Origin: CALMEC01 sp031366605
GTDB lineage: Bacteria > Actinomycetota > Thermoleophilia > Miltoncostaeales > Miltoncostaeaceae
DNA: 64,000 nucleotides
Direction of reading: 5' to 3'
NCBI GenBank assembly: GCA_031366605.1
Contig: JANLOO010000007.1
Location: forward strand, 88,701 to 152,700
Of the stretch, positions 1 to 8,645 are shown in pieces. The position numbers and the translations under genes are program-made. The notes under the pieces are model-generated. The model saw only the letters and a program-made list of their open reading frames with translations. It had not been told where the DNA came from and did not search any database. Position 1 is the first letter of the stretch. The number at the start of each line of letters is the position of its first letter.

Positions 1-725
1 GCTCCGTGCTCATCACCGGCGGGGGCGGCGGCATCGGTCAGGCGACTGCGCGGCTCATGACTGAGCGGGGCGCGCGGGTCGTGCTCGCGGACCGCGACGG
101 CCGCGTCGAGGAGGTCGCGGCGACCATCGGCGGAGCGACCGGCTGGGTGGTCGCCGACGTCTCCGACCCCGTGGGTGCGGCCGCCGCCGTGGCGGCCGTC
201 GTTGACCGCGAGGGCCGGTTGGACGTCCTCGTCAACGGTGCCGGATGGGACAACCCCGCGCTGTTCAGCGACACGACGCCGGAACTCTGGCAACAAATCG
301 TCGCGGTCAACTACATGTCGGTGCTGGCGTGCACACACGCCGCGCTCAGCCACCTCGCCCCGCCCGCCGGCACCGTGGTGTCGATCGCGTCTGACCTCGC
401 GCGGGTTGGGGGATGGGGCGAAGCCGTCTACGCCGGAGCAAAAGCCGCGGTCGTGGCCTTCTCCAAATCACTCGCCCGCGAGGTCGCCCGTGACGGCATC
501 CGCGTCAACTGTGTCTCGCCCGCAATCACCCGCACCGCATTTGCGGCGCGGATGCACGACGATCCGGTCGGGGCCCGGATCGTCGACGGGGCCATCAAGG
601 CCACGCCGATGCGCCGCGCCGCCGAACCCGAAGAGATCGCCGAGGCCATTGCGTTCCTCGCGTCTGACGCCGCCCGTTTCATCACCGGACAGGTGCTGTC
701 GGTCAACGGCGGCGTCGTGATGTGA
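1..725 (+). CDS. SDR family NAD(P)-dependent oxidoreductase (5' end cut off)
   Basis: Short-chain dehydrogenase/reductase. The window starts just inside the gene: the first codons already encode the cofactor motif TGGGGGIG, which normally follows about ten residues from the start, so a few N-terminal residues lie upstream. Visible motifs are the Asp of AD(R)D that suggests NAD(H) preference, NGAG in the middle of the Rossmann fold, and the catalytic Ser...Tyr-x3-Lys (IASD, then YAGAK). The C-terminus (ITGQVLSVNGGVVM) is typical for the family. The substrate cannot be told from sequence. It reads toward the copper-protein gene but is separated from it by about 350 bp. Confidence 0.88.
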   Translation, partial: SVLITGGGGGIGQATARLMTERGARVVLADRDGRVEEVAATIGGATGWVVADVSDPVGAAAAVAAVVDREGRLDVLVNGAGWDNPALFSDTTPELWQQIVAVNYMSVLACTHAALSHLAPPAGTVVSIASDLARVGGWGEAVYAGAKAAVVAFSKSLAREVARDGIRVNCVSPAITRTAFAARMHDDPVGARIVDGAIKATPMRRAAEPEEIAEAIAFLASDAARFITGQVLSVNGGVVM

Positions 726-1071
726 TGCGGCTCGTGGTGGCGCGCGTCCGTCGCGCCGTCACGGTTCCTGCACGTCGACCACGAGGGGTCGCCCGGCGAT
801 ATCCCCGGGCAGACGCGACATTTGTCCCCACGTGGCGCCCGGCCCGGTTTGGTCCGTATATGGCGATATCAAAGGGCTTTCGGGCGTTCTGTATGGCGCT
901 GCGGACCTGAGAACGCCGTCCAAAACGGCGTCACGGAGGTCGAGAGGTCGTAAGACGGCCCGCAAGTTCCCGCGGGTTTGGCCGTGGACAGGACCAGCGG
1001 TCACGCGGATTGATCAGACCCTCACCAGCGGTTGACTGGCAACAGATCGTCAACAGCTTGGGGAGACAGTC
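726..1071. other. Intergenic region upstream of the multi-cupredoxin gene
   Basis: 346 bp with no convincing gene; the short reading frames here lack family features. It contains a small inverted repeat (gccgtc-caaaa-cggcg) near 915-929. Just before the next gene, gcttggggagac provides a ribosome-binding site (GGGGAG) ahead of the ATG at 1072. A promoter is presumably in the last 100 bp but no clear -35/-10 pair stands out. Confidence 0.4.
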
Positions 1072-3633
1072 ATGCATCGCACCACGAACAACGCGAACGA
1101 GCACAGAACGCTTCGTCCACCGCGATGGGCCCTGTGGCGGGTCGGACTGATCGCGTTTGTCATTTTGGTCAACGCCACGGTCGGCGCGTTCGCAGTCGCG
1201 TCCATGGCACAGTCGTCGGCAACGGTGTCCGTCACCATCGGCGACAGCCTCCAGCCGGCATGGATCACCATCGCCCCGGGCACCGTCGTGATGTTCCACA
1301 ACGCAGATGTCGCGCGTCACCAGATGCGGCCGCACGTTGCCCCGGCCGACTTCGACACCGGCGCGCTCGCGCCCGGTGAGACGGCGGGCGTGACGCTGAC
1401 GGCGGAGGGCACCTACCAGTACTTCGACCACCTGCAGGGCCACAACCACGCACAGGACTACGCGGGGACGATCGTCGTGAGCTCATCGGCGACGGCGGCA
1501 CAGGCCGGTCGCGCCGCCCCATCGGCGCTTGCCGCCGTGACACCGCCGCCGCCGACAGCCGCAACGGTGTCGCTCGCAGGCAGCGCGTTCAGCCCGCGTG
1601 CAGTGACGATCGCCGCAGGCGGGACGGTCACCTGGACCAACGACGATGGCAAGTCCCACACGGTGACGGCCTCGGACGGCGGCTTCGACAGCGGCATGCT
1701 CGCGCGCGGGGCGACATTCCAAAGGACGTTTACCGCGGCCGGCACCTACGCCTACGCATGTGACCTGCACTCCGGCATGACCGGGACCGTTGTCGTTTCC
1801 GCTTTGACCGGGACCCCGCCTCCGGCGACGACTCCGCCCCCGGCGACGACTCCGCCCCCGGCGACCACGGCTCCCGCGAGCGCTGCCGTGTCCATCGCGA
1901 ACAGCCTCTTCACACCGACCGCCGTCACGATCGCCACGGGCGGGACAGTCACCTGGACCAATGCCGATGCCCAAATCCACACCGTCACCGCCGCAGACAA
2001 CAGCTGGGACAGTGGGACCGTGGCCAAGTCGGTCGGGACCTACCAGCACACGTTCACCACCCGCGGCACGTACGCGTACATCTGCTCGTACCACCCGGAG
2101 ATGACCGCAACCGTCATCGTGGTCGACGCGGCGGGCAACACGCCACCCGCGACGTCGCCCGCGCCCGCGACCACGCCGTCGCCGACCACACCCCCTGCGA
2201 CCCCACCGGCGTCGGCGGCGACGCCCGCGGCCACGACGCCTGGGGCGGGCGCAACGCCCGCAGCGCTCCCGATGCTCGTCCAGGTCGCGCTGTCCAACAA
2301 CCTGTTCGCCCCGCGCACGATCAGCGTGGCGGTGGGTGGCACGGTGCGCTGGACCAACAACGACACCGCGGCCCACACGGTGACCGCCGGCGACACCAGC
2401 TTCGACAGCGGCATCCTCGCGAAGGCCGCGACCTTCGAACGCGCGTTCCCGACCGCTGGGACATACGCCTACGTCTGTGCGATTCATTCCGGGATGACCG
2501 GCACCGTGATCGCCGCGGCCAATCCGACCGCCGCCGCTGCGGCCGCGGCGGTGGTCCCGACCACCCCCGTCTCACGCGCGGCCCCGGTGACGAGGAAGGC
2601 GGTTGCGAAGAAGCCCGCCACACACACAGCGGCGAAGACGTCCGCACCGGCGCCCGCGACGGCCTCGGTGTCGATGAAGGGTTCGGTCTTCGGACCCGCG
2701 ACCGTCACGATCCGGCCCGGCGGCAAGGTGACGTGGGTCAACAACGATTCCGTCGTCCACACAGTCACCGCAGCCGACAGCAGCTTCGACAGTGGCATGG
2801 TCGCCATCGGCGCCCGGTACGAGCACACCTACGCCACGGCCGGGACCTACCGCTACAAATGCTCCTTCCACACCGGAATGGTGGGCACCGTGATCGCCGC
2901 CGCTGCAGTGGGTTCGGTGGGCAGGGCCACGGCGGCGCGCGCCACCGGTTCGACCACCTCGTCCGCAACGGGCGCCGGAGGCGCCACGGCAGGTCGGGCC
3001 CAGTCCGTGGCACCGCCCAAGGGCAGCGGCGCAATCAAGGCCTCCGTCGAGATGCGCGACAACCTGTTCGCACCCGCCAACCTGACCGTCCCGGTCGGCT
3101 CCACCGTCACGTTCACCAACACGGGGAAGGCCCCGCACACCGCCACGGCAGCCGACAAGTCCTTCGACAGCAAGATCGTCCCGCCAGGTGCGAAGTGGTC
3201 GACGACCTTCACGAAGATCGGGACCTTCAAGTACGTCTGCATCATCCACCCCGGCATGGCCGGATCTGTGACGGTCACCAAGGACGACGCGTCCCAGGCG
3301 GTCGCCTCGGTGCCCGGAGGCAGTCAGGGCGCAAGCCCTCCTGCCACCCCGGCTGAGGGAACGCCGTCAGCATCGGGTGGGCAGGTGCCCTCGGCGGTGA
3401 CTGGTAGCGGGAGCGCGAGCTACCGGGGAGTCGCACTCCTGGTCAGTGGCCTGGTGATCGGCGGGGGATTGCTCTACCTGCTTGGGATGCTGATCGTGGA
3501 GGACACACGGTGGCGCAAGGCTGCGGTGCGCACGGTTAAGGTGACCGCCGTGGCCTGGCGAACAGTGTTTGCGCGGCTCATGCATCCGATCCACCCGCGT
3601 TCCCGTCCACTGCGGATCGGCCTCCACCATTGA
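1072..3633 (+). CDS. Membrane-anchored protein with six cupredoxin (plastocyanin-like) domains
   Basis: 853-residue extracytoplasmic protein, probably an electron carrier or copper-binding surface protein. A membrane segment/signal at about residues 20-45 is followed by six cupredoxin repeats: about 50-137, 164-243, 270-352, 402-482, 530-611 and 656-736. They are joined by Pro/Ala/Thr-rich linkers, the first with a PPPATT triplicate. Domains 2-6 each keep the type-1 copper ligands His plus Cys-x2-His-x2-Met (for example H196/C230/H233/M236 and H689/C723/H726/M729). Domain 1 has lost the Cys (FDHLQGHNH) and is probably not a normal blue-copper site. A second membrane helix (about 786-808) is followed by a short basic tail, so both ends look membrane-attached. 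GGGGAG precedes the ATG. The partner and redox role are unknown. Confidence 0.9.
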   Translation: MHRTTNNANEHRTLRPPRWALWRVGLIAFVILVNATVGAFAVASMAQSSATVSVTIGDSLQPAWITIAPGTVVMFHNADVARHQMRPHVAPADFDTGALAPGETAGVTLTAEGTYQYFDHLQGHNHAQDYAGTIVVSSSATAAQAGRAAPSALAAVTPPPPTAATVSLAGSAFSPRAVTIAAGGTVTWTNDDGKSHTVTASDGGFDSGMLARGATFQRTFTAAGTYAYACDLHSGMTGTVVVSALTGTPPPATTPPPATTPPPATTAPASAAVSIANSLFTPTAVTIATGGTVTWTNADAQIHTVTAADNSWDSGTVAKSVGTYQHTFTTRGTYAYICSYHPEMTATVIVVDAAGNTPPATSPAPATTPSPTTPPATPPASAATPAATTPGAGATPAALPMLVQVALSNNLFAPRTISVAVGGTVRWTNNDTAAHTVTAGDTSFDSGILAKAATFERAFPTAGTYAYVCAIHSGMTGTVIAAANPTAAAAAAAVVPTTPVSRAAPVTRKAVAKKPATHTAAKTSAPAPATASVSMKGSVFGPATVTIRPGGKVTWVNNDSVVHTVTAADSSFDSGMVAIGARYEHTYATAGTYRYKCSFHTGMVGTVIAAAAVGSVGRATAARATGSTTSSATGAGGATAGRAQSVAPPKGSGAIKASVEMRDNLFAPANLTVPVGSTVTFTNTGKAPHTATAADKSFDSKIVPPGAKWSTTFTKIGTFKYVCIIHPGMAGSVTVTKDDASQAVASVPGGSQGASPPATPAEGTPSASGGQVPSAVTGSGSASYRGVALLVSGLVIGGGLLYLLGMLIVEDTRWRKAAVRTVKVTAVAWRTVFARLMHPIHPRSRPLRIGLHH

Positions 3634-3649
3634 GGCACGACTCCAGAGG

Positions 3650-3678
3650 CGAACGGGCGGCCCCGGGTCGCCCGTTCG
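3650..3678 (+). terminator. Hairpin after the multi-cupredoxin gene
   Basis: Perfect 10-bp stem cgaacgggcg / cgcccgttcg around a 9-nt loop, 16 bp after the stop codon. No T-run follows, as is common for terminators in high-GC actinobacteria. Confidence 0.6.
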
Positions 3679-3840
3679 TGTTGCACCGACGCGGGTTGTG
3701 GTCCCCGTCCGACGAGAACCACGCCTCCCGTGTGTCCAGAAACCGATCAGTAGTTCTCACGGATACCCGCCGCGGCTGGTCGCGATGCAACGCGTGCCGG
3801 GACGGGACAGTCTTGAACAAGTCAACGAGGAGGAATCACA

Positions 3841-4353
3841 ATGTCAGTCAAACTGCCAATGCTCGTCGCGACCGGCGCGGGTGTCCTTGCACTCGCACTC
3901 GCCGGCTGTGGCGGCGGAGACACCAAGACCGAGACGCAGGGGCTGGACACGTCAACCACCTCCGCGGAGACCACGTCGACGCAGACCACACCCGCGGCGT
4001 CTCCAGGGGCCACGGCGCGTACCGTCACGATGAGTGACTTCAAGTTCACGCCACAAGACGCGACGGCCCCCGCGGGCGAGATCAAACTGACCGCACCCAA
4101 CACCGGCAAGGCGCCGCACGAGTTGGTGTTGGTCAAGTTCGGAGGCGACCCAGGCAAGCTGCCGACGCAGGCGGGCGGCGACGCCAACGAGGGCGCATTC
4201 CCCGAGTCGGCCCTTCCTGGCGAGATCGGCGAGACCGAGCCCGGTGCAAGCGGCACCCTGACGGTGACGCTCCCTGCGGGCAAGTACGTGATGCTCTGCA
4301 ACGTGCCCGGTCACTACAAGGCCGGCATGTACGGAACGCTCATCGTCAAGTAA
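3841..4353 (+). CDS. Cupredoxin-domain lipoprotein
   Basis: 170-residue secreted lipoprotein with a single blue-copper domain. The signal peptide ends in the lipobox LALAGC with Cys23 as the lipidated residue, then a Ser/Thr-rich linker to about residue 58. The cupredoxin fold follows (about 59-170) with ligands H93, C153, H158 and M163 in a Cys-x4-His-x4-Met arrangement, resembling sulfocyanin or plastocyanin-like proteins. It lies downstream of the six-domain copper protein and is a plausible electron-transfer partner, but a terminator-like hairpin separates them, so separate transcription is likely. The start is set by a strong ribosome-binding site (gaggagg, 7 nt upstream). Confidence 0.9.
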   Translation: MSVKLPMLVATGAGVLALALAGCGGGDTKTETQGLDTSTTSAETTSTQTTPAASPGATARTVTMSDFKFTPQDATAPAGEIKLTAPNTGKAPHELVLVKFGGDPGKLPTQAGGDANEGAFPESALPGEIGETEPGASGTLTVTLPAGKYVMLCNVPGHYKAGMYGTLIVK

Positions 4354-4360
4354 GCGCACG

Positions 4361-4388
4361 TCTGGGGCGATCCGCGGGTCGCCCCAGA
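4361..4388 (+). terminator. Hairpin after the cupredoxin lipoprotein gene
   Basis: Perfect 10-bp inverted repeat tctggggcga / tcgccccaga with an 8-nt loop, beginning 8 bp after the stop codon. Likely intrinsic terminator without a clear U-tract. Confidence 0.65.
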
Positions 4389-4518
4389 CCACCCCGGAGC
4401 CGGTCGTTGGATGTTCCACACGACCGGCTTTCGGCATTTCTCGTGCGTGTGCGCCGTACCGGGCGATGCATCTGTCGACCTACCCTCCCGATCGTCCGCT
4501 CAGTGTGGAGGGAGATCA

Positions 4519-5901
4519 ATGGGTTCGAATACGGTTGCAGGTCAAGCGCCAGTCGGCATCTCCGGCGATGTCCGGAGCAAGTATTGGATCGACGATTGGC
4601 GACCCGAGGATGCCGCGTTCTGGAAGGAGGGCGGGGAGCGAGTTGCCAAACGCAACCTCGCGTTCTCGATTTTCGCCGAGCACATCGGCTTTTCGGTGTG
4701 GACCCTCTGGGCGGTGTTCGTATTGTTCATGGGCAAGTCGTACGGCTTTGATCCGTCGCAGAAGTTCCTCCTGACGGCGGTGCCGGCGGCGGCGGGTTCC
4801 ATGCTGCGGTTGCCGTACACGTTCGCAGTGGCCCGGTTCGGCGGACGCAACTGGACGATCTTCAGCGTGCTGATGTTGCTGGTGCCGTGCACGTTCGCCG
4901 GGTTGGTGCTCAAGCCGGGCGTGTCGTTCTCGACGGCGCTGATCGCGGCGCTGCTGGCCGGCATCGGCGGCGGCAACTTCGCCTCGTCAATGGCCAACAT
5001 CAACGCGTACTACCCGCAACGCTTGAAGGGCTGGGCGCTCGGTCTCAACGCCGGCGGTGGCAACATCGGCGTACCGGCTGCGCAACTGGTCGGCCTGGCG
5101 GTGCTGGCACTGGCCGGCACGGACCACCCACGCTTGATCCTGGCGGTCTACATCCCACTGATCGCGATCGCCGCGGTCTGCGCATCGCTGTTCATGAACA
5201 ACCTGACCCAGGCCCGCAACGAGAAACGGTCCATGCGCGATGTCGCACGTGACCGCCACACCTGGATCATGTCGACGCTCTACATCGGGACGTTCGGATC
5301 GTTCATCGGGTTCAGCTTCGCGTTCGGGCAAGTACTGCTGGTGCAGTTCAAGGACACGTTCGACTCGCCGATCAAAGCGGCCTACCTGACGTTCATCGGC
5401 CCGCTCGTCGGTTCGCTGATTCGACCTGTGGGCGGCAAGCTCGCGGACCGTTTCGGTGGTGCACGGATCACGCTCCTGACCTTCGTCGCGATGGCCGCCA
5501 GCGCATCGACGGTGTTGGTCGCGTCCCTGCAGCGGTCGCTGCCGTTGTTCCTGGTCGGCTTCATCAGCCTGTTCTTCTTCAGCGGCCTCGGCAACGGCTC
5601 GACGTACAAGATGATCCCCAGCATCTTCACAGCCAAGGCACGTCGTGCAATCGCAGCCGGGCGTGACGAGGTGGACGCCGAGCACGACAGTCGGCGCCTT
5701 TCGGCCGGGCTGATCGGACTGGCGGGGGCGGTTGGGGCATTCGGCGGCGTGCTCGTCAACCTGGCGTTCCGCCAGTCGTTTCTGTCGACCGGCGAAGCCA
5801 ACAGCGCCTACGTCGGGTTCATCGCGTTCTACGCGGTGTGCTTCGCATTGACCTGGTTCGCCTACCTGCGGTCGGCCCCCGGCCGGCTCGAGGGCGTCTG
5901 A
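4519..5901 (+). CDS. narK: NarK-type nitrate/nitrite transporter (MFS)
   Basis: 460-residue major facilitator protein of the NarK/NasA nitrate-nitrite porter type, with about 12 membrane segments. The N-terminal WRPEDAAFW and FAEHIGFSVW segment, and the glycine-rich LAGIGGGNFASSMANINAYYP stretch containing the nitrate-signature Gly residues, are typical of this subfamily; a second Gly-rich block (FFFSGLGNGSTYKMIP) lies in the C-terminal half. The ATG at 4519 is preferred because GGAGGGA lies 6 nt upstream; the frame is open back to 4411 but that extension looks non-coding. It sits before the regulator and nitrite-reductase genes and presumably supplies their substrate. Confidence 0.92.
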   Translation: MGSNTVAGQAPVGISGDVRSKYWIDDWRPEDAAFWKEGGERVAKRNLAFSIFAEHIGFSVWTLWAVFVLFMGKSYGFDPSQKFLLTAVPAAAGSMLRLPYTFAVARFGGRNWTIFSVLMLLVPCTFAGLVLKPGVSFSTALIAALLAGIGGGNFASSMANINAYYPQRLKGWALGLNAGGGNIGVPAAQLVGLAVLALAGTDHPRLILAVYIPLIAIAAVCASLFMNNLTQARNEKRSMRDVARDRHTWIMSTLYIGTFGSFIGFSFAFGQVLLVQFKDTFDSPIKAAYLTFIGPLVGSLIRPVGGKLADRFGGARITLLTFVAMAASASTVLVASLQRSLPLFLVGFISLFFFSGLGNGSTYKMIPSIFTAKARRAIAAGRDEVDAEHDSRRLSAGLIGLAGAVGAFGGVLVNLAFRQSFLSTGEANSAYVGFIAFYAVCFALTWFAYLRSAPGRLEGV

Positions 5902-5923
5902 GTCTCCCTTCGGACGCCACACC

Positions 5924-5957
5924 CGCCCGCCCCCAGCCACGCTGCCGGGGGCGGGCG
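5924..5957 (+). terminator. Terminator after narK
   Basis: Perfect 11-bp stem cgcccgccccc / gggggcgggcg with a 12-nt loop, 22 bp after the narK stop, followed by attctctt. It separates narK from the downstream regulator and reductase operon. Confidence 0.75.
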
Positions 5958-6043
5958 ATTCTCTTCGACGGGTCGCCAATCCGGACCATGGTCTTGTCCC
6001 GGTGTACAAAGATCCCGCATCGCCATCCGCCTAGCCTCATGGG

Positions 6044-7837
6044 ATGGACTCCTCTTCCCGTGAGCTGCGGTTTCTGCAGCGACTGGCCCTGGCGGCTGCG
6101 TCGACGCTTGACACAGGGGAGCTGGTGCGGTTGGTCATCTCCGAGACGACCGAAGCGGCCGGCACAGACGTCTGCAGCATCTATCTGCTCGAGGCCGATG
6201 CGGATTCGCTGCTGCTGACGGCTACCAACGGGTTGTCGCAAGCCGGGGTCGGTCGGGTGCGGTTGCGTCTGGGTGAGGGCATCACGGGATGGGCGGCTGC
6301 GGAGCGCCGCCCGGTCGTCGTCGCGGACGTCCGCACCGAGTCGCGGTTTCGTTGGCTGCACGGTGTGGACCAGGCGCGGTTCGTCTCGATGTGTTCGGTG
6401 CCGATCATCTCGGGGAACCGCTTGGTCGGTGTCCTGAACGTTCAGACGGACGCGCTGCGGGAGTTCGGCGAGGCGGACGTCAATCTGTTGGCCGCGATTG
6501 CCGCGCACGTCGCCGGAGCGCTCGAACGCAGTGAGCTGCAGAGTCGGCTGCAGAGTCGCCTGGGGGAGCTGCGCCGCTCCGAGGAGATCAACCGTCGCTT
6601 CAGCGAGCTGACCCTGTCAGGGGCGGGGCTGGACGCGATCTGTGCCGGGATCGAGCGGCACGCGGGTGCACCGGTCGCGGTGTACGACGACGAGGGCGAG
6701 CGGCTGGGCGGCAGCACTGACGCAGCCATCCCCACGCGGCTTGAGGGGTTCGTCGACCCTGCCCGCCGCGATGACGAGCTGACCGTCGTACCGGTTCGGG
6801 CAGGCCGCGACCTGCTGGGCTGGCTCGTGGTGGTCCCGGCCGACGCGTTCGAGGCGTCGACCCGGCGCCTCGCGATCGAACACGGCGTGACGGTGCTTGC
6901 ACTCGAGTTGGTGCGTCAACGCTCGTCGACCGAGACCGAGGAGCGGTTTCGGGGAGATCTCCTCGAAGAGCTGCTGTCGGGCAAGCCCTCCCCGTCCGAC
7001 GCCTCGCGCCTGGCACGCCGCGCGGGCCGCCTGGGTGTTCGGCTGCGCGGCCGGGTGTGGGCCCTCGTCATCGAGCCGGACGATTCGTCCGCACATGAGC
7101 GGCTCGAGGATGCCCTGACTCGGCGGCGCGTGGTGCGGGCGCTCACCGATCTGGTCGCCGAGCACGGTGGCCTGGTGGTCGACCGGTCAGGGGGGTTCGT
7201 GGTGCTGGTCCCCGGTGACGCCTCTACCGAGACCATCGAGCGCAACGCACGCGCCGCCGTGGACGTTGCGACCGGACGGGCCCGGGGCGCATCGCAAAGT
7301 GTCGGGATCGCCTCACGTGCAGGTGAACTCGACGAGCTTCACCGCCTGGTCGGCGAGGCGCGCCACGCAGTCCGGGTCTCGCGTCGCGCGGATCGACGCG
7401 ACGCGGTTGCGACCTACCGCCGCCTGGGGGTCGAGCGCCTGCTGTTCGAGGTGACCGATTTGGAGCGCCTGGCCGCCTACGTCGACGAGTTCATCGGCCC
7501 GCTGCTGCGCCACAGCCGACGCGGTCCGGGTGCGGCGCCCCTGATCGAAACCCTGGAGGCGCTCGTCAGTGAGGGGTGGAACCTGCGGGCCGCGTCACGA
7601 CGCCTCAACGTCCACATCAACACATTGCTCTACCGGATCCGCAAAATTGAGGAGCTGACCGAGCGGAGCCTCGATGACGGCGACGACCGCCTGTCGCTGT
7701 CCCTTGCGTTGCGGGCCCAAGGGATGCTGGACGGAGCATCCGATCGATCCCGCCGTGAATCTCGGACGAAGGATCCATACGTTGACGGCGAGAGCGTGCC
7801 TACGCTTGTCACTGTGAATGACGGAGGCAATGAATGA
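6044..7837 (+). CDS. GAF-domain, PucR/CdaR-type transcriptional regulator
   Basis: 597-residue regulator. An N-terminal GAF sensor domain (about residues 15-165, with the GITGWAAAERRPVVVADV core) is followed by a helical connector, a middle region with a GGDEF-like/CdaR fold, and a C-terminal PucR-type helix-turn-helix (LRAASRRLNVHINTLLYRIR). Such proteins usually activate neighbouring catabolic or nitrogen genes in response to a small molecule. The stop overlaps the ATG of the molybdoenzyme gene (ATGA), so it is the first gene of the nitrite operon and probably its regulator. TAGCCT lies 6 nt before the ATG and there is no Shine-Dalgarno, which suggests a leaderless transcript. Confidence 0.87.
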   Translation: MDSSSRELRFLQRLALAAASTLDTGELVRLVISETTEAAGTDVCSIYLLEADADSLLLTATNGLSQAGVGRVRLRLGEGITGWAAAERRPVVVADVRTESRFRWLHGVDQARFVSMCSVPIISGNRLVGVLNVQTDALREFGEADVNLLAAIAAHVAGALERSELQSRLQSRLGELRRSEEINRRFSELTLSGAGLDAICAGIERHAGAPVAVYDDEGERLGGSTDAAIPTRLEGFVDPARRDDELTVVPVRAGRDLLGWLVVVPADAFEASTRRLAIEHGVTVLALELVRQRSSTETEERFRGDLLEELLSGKPSPSDASRLARRAGRLGVRLRGRVWALVIEPDDSSAHERLEDALTRRRVVRALTDLVAEHGGLVVDRSGGFVVLVPGDASTETIERNARAAVDVATGRARGASQSVGIASRAGELDELHRLVGEARHAVRVSRRADRRDAVATYRRLGVERLLFEVTDLERLAAYVDEFIGPLLRHSRRGPGAAPLIETLEALVSEGWNLRAASRRLNVHINTLLYRIRKIEELTERSLDDGDDRLSLSLALRAQGMLDGASDRSRRESRTKDPYVDGESVPTLVTVNDGGNE

Positions 7838-8433
7838 CCACTGACGCCGTAGCCACGCCGCGGTTCCAGCCGCGAGTTCAACGGCTGGTCGACCGCATCC
7901 AGCCGGTGCACCTGGAGGCGGTGATCCCGACGTATGAGGCCGATTGGACGGTGGCGGTCGACGGACTCGTCGAGACGCCGATCGCCCTGTCGCTCGAGGC
8001 ATTGCGCGGGATGGGGGCCCAGGAGCGGGTCATCGATTTCCACTGCGTGTGGGGATGGTCCAAGCCGCGGTGTCGGTGGACGGGGATCAGCGTCGAGCGC
8101 GTCTTGGAACTCGCCGGGATCCCCGCCGAGGCCACTGTCGTGACGGTGGCATGTCGCAACGCGCCGTACGCCAGCTGTCTGCGCATCGAGGATGCGCGCG
8201 CCGGGATGCTGGCATGGGCCCTCGACGGTGAGGATCTGGCCCCTGAGCACGGATGGCCGCTGCGGTTCGTCCCACCTGACTGGTTGTGGGCCTACAAGGG
8301 CGTCAAATGGGCGGGTCGCCTGACCGTGGGCGATGTGTTTCGTGCGGGCTTTTGGGAGGCGAAGACCGGCGACGCCGAGGGCCGCATCCCGCCGGATCAA
8401 CTGGTGCCCTTTACCGACAAGGAGCTTGGATGA
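7834..8433 (+). CDS. Small cytoplasmic sulfite-oxidase-fold molybdopterin oxidoreductase
   Basis: 199-residue protein consisting only of the sulfite-oxidase/YedY-type molybdopterin-binding domain. The Mo-ligating cysteine is in the conserved FHCVWGWS segment (Cys71), and the C-terminal WLWAYKGVKW motif is also typical of the family. There is no Tat or Sec signal, unlike YedY/MsrP, so it should act in the cytoplasm. There is no heme, FAD or dimerisation domain, so electrons must come from a partner. It is coupled by ATGA overlaps on both sides to the regulator and to the four-Cys gene ahead of nirBD. Eukaryotic nitrate reductase uses this same fold, so a nitrate-reducing role is an attractive but unproven inference. 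Confidence 0.85.
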   Translation: MTTDAVATPRFQPRVQRLVDRIQPVHLEAVIPTYEADWTVAVDGLVETPIALSLEALRGMGAQERVIDFHCVWGWSKPRCRWTGISVERVLELAGIPAEATVVTVACRNAPYASCLRIEDARAGMLAWALDGEDLAPEHGWPLRFVPPDWLWAYKGVKWAGRLTVGDVFRAGFWEAKTGDAEGRIPPDQLVPFTDKELG

Positions 8434-8645
8434 AGCTGAGGACCCTGCAAGAGGTTGTCGACGAGCGGCGCCTGCGCCCCAACGACTGTCGCGCGTGCAA
8501 GAACTTTGAGCCGGCGACGGATGGGTTGGCGTACGGGTGGTGCGATCCGCACAAGCAGTACGTCAAGCTCTACCACCCCGCGGGGACGTTCTACTCGCAA
8601 TGCCGGTTCAAGGGCATCCGCCATCCAAAGCGGGAGGCGGCGTGA
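8430..8645 (+). CDS. 71-residue four-cysteine protein in the nitrite operon
   Basis: Not recognised as a named family. The start is the ATG at 8430, overlapping the previous stop (ATGA); its own stop overlaps the GTG of nirB (GTGA), so three genes are translationally coupled. It has a CRACKNFEP pair, then YGWC and SQCRFKG, giving a Cys-x2-Cys...Cys...Cys pattern that could bind an Fe-S cluster or zinc. Its place between a molybdoenzyme lacking any electron-transfer domain and NirB makes a small electron carrier or assembly factor plausible; this is inference from position and cysteines only. Confidence 0.8.
   Translation: MKLRTLQEVVDERRLRPNDCRACKNFEPATDGLAYGWCDPHKQYVKLYHPAGTFYSQCRFKGIRHPKREAA

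Noticed and set aside
722..910. Short + strand frame directly after the SDR gene
   Set aside because: No family features or plausible ribosome-binding context; Arg-rich shadow of GC-rich sequence.
1801..1875. Short direct repeats encoding PPPATT as a CRISPR-like or mobile repeat
   Set aside because: In-frame linker repeats of a coding region, with no spacers.
1483..2487. Long minus-strand frame opposite the multi-cupredoxin gene
   Set aside because: Arg/Gly-rich antisense translation with no domain; arises from repeated GC-rich codons on the coding strand.
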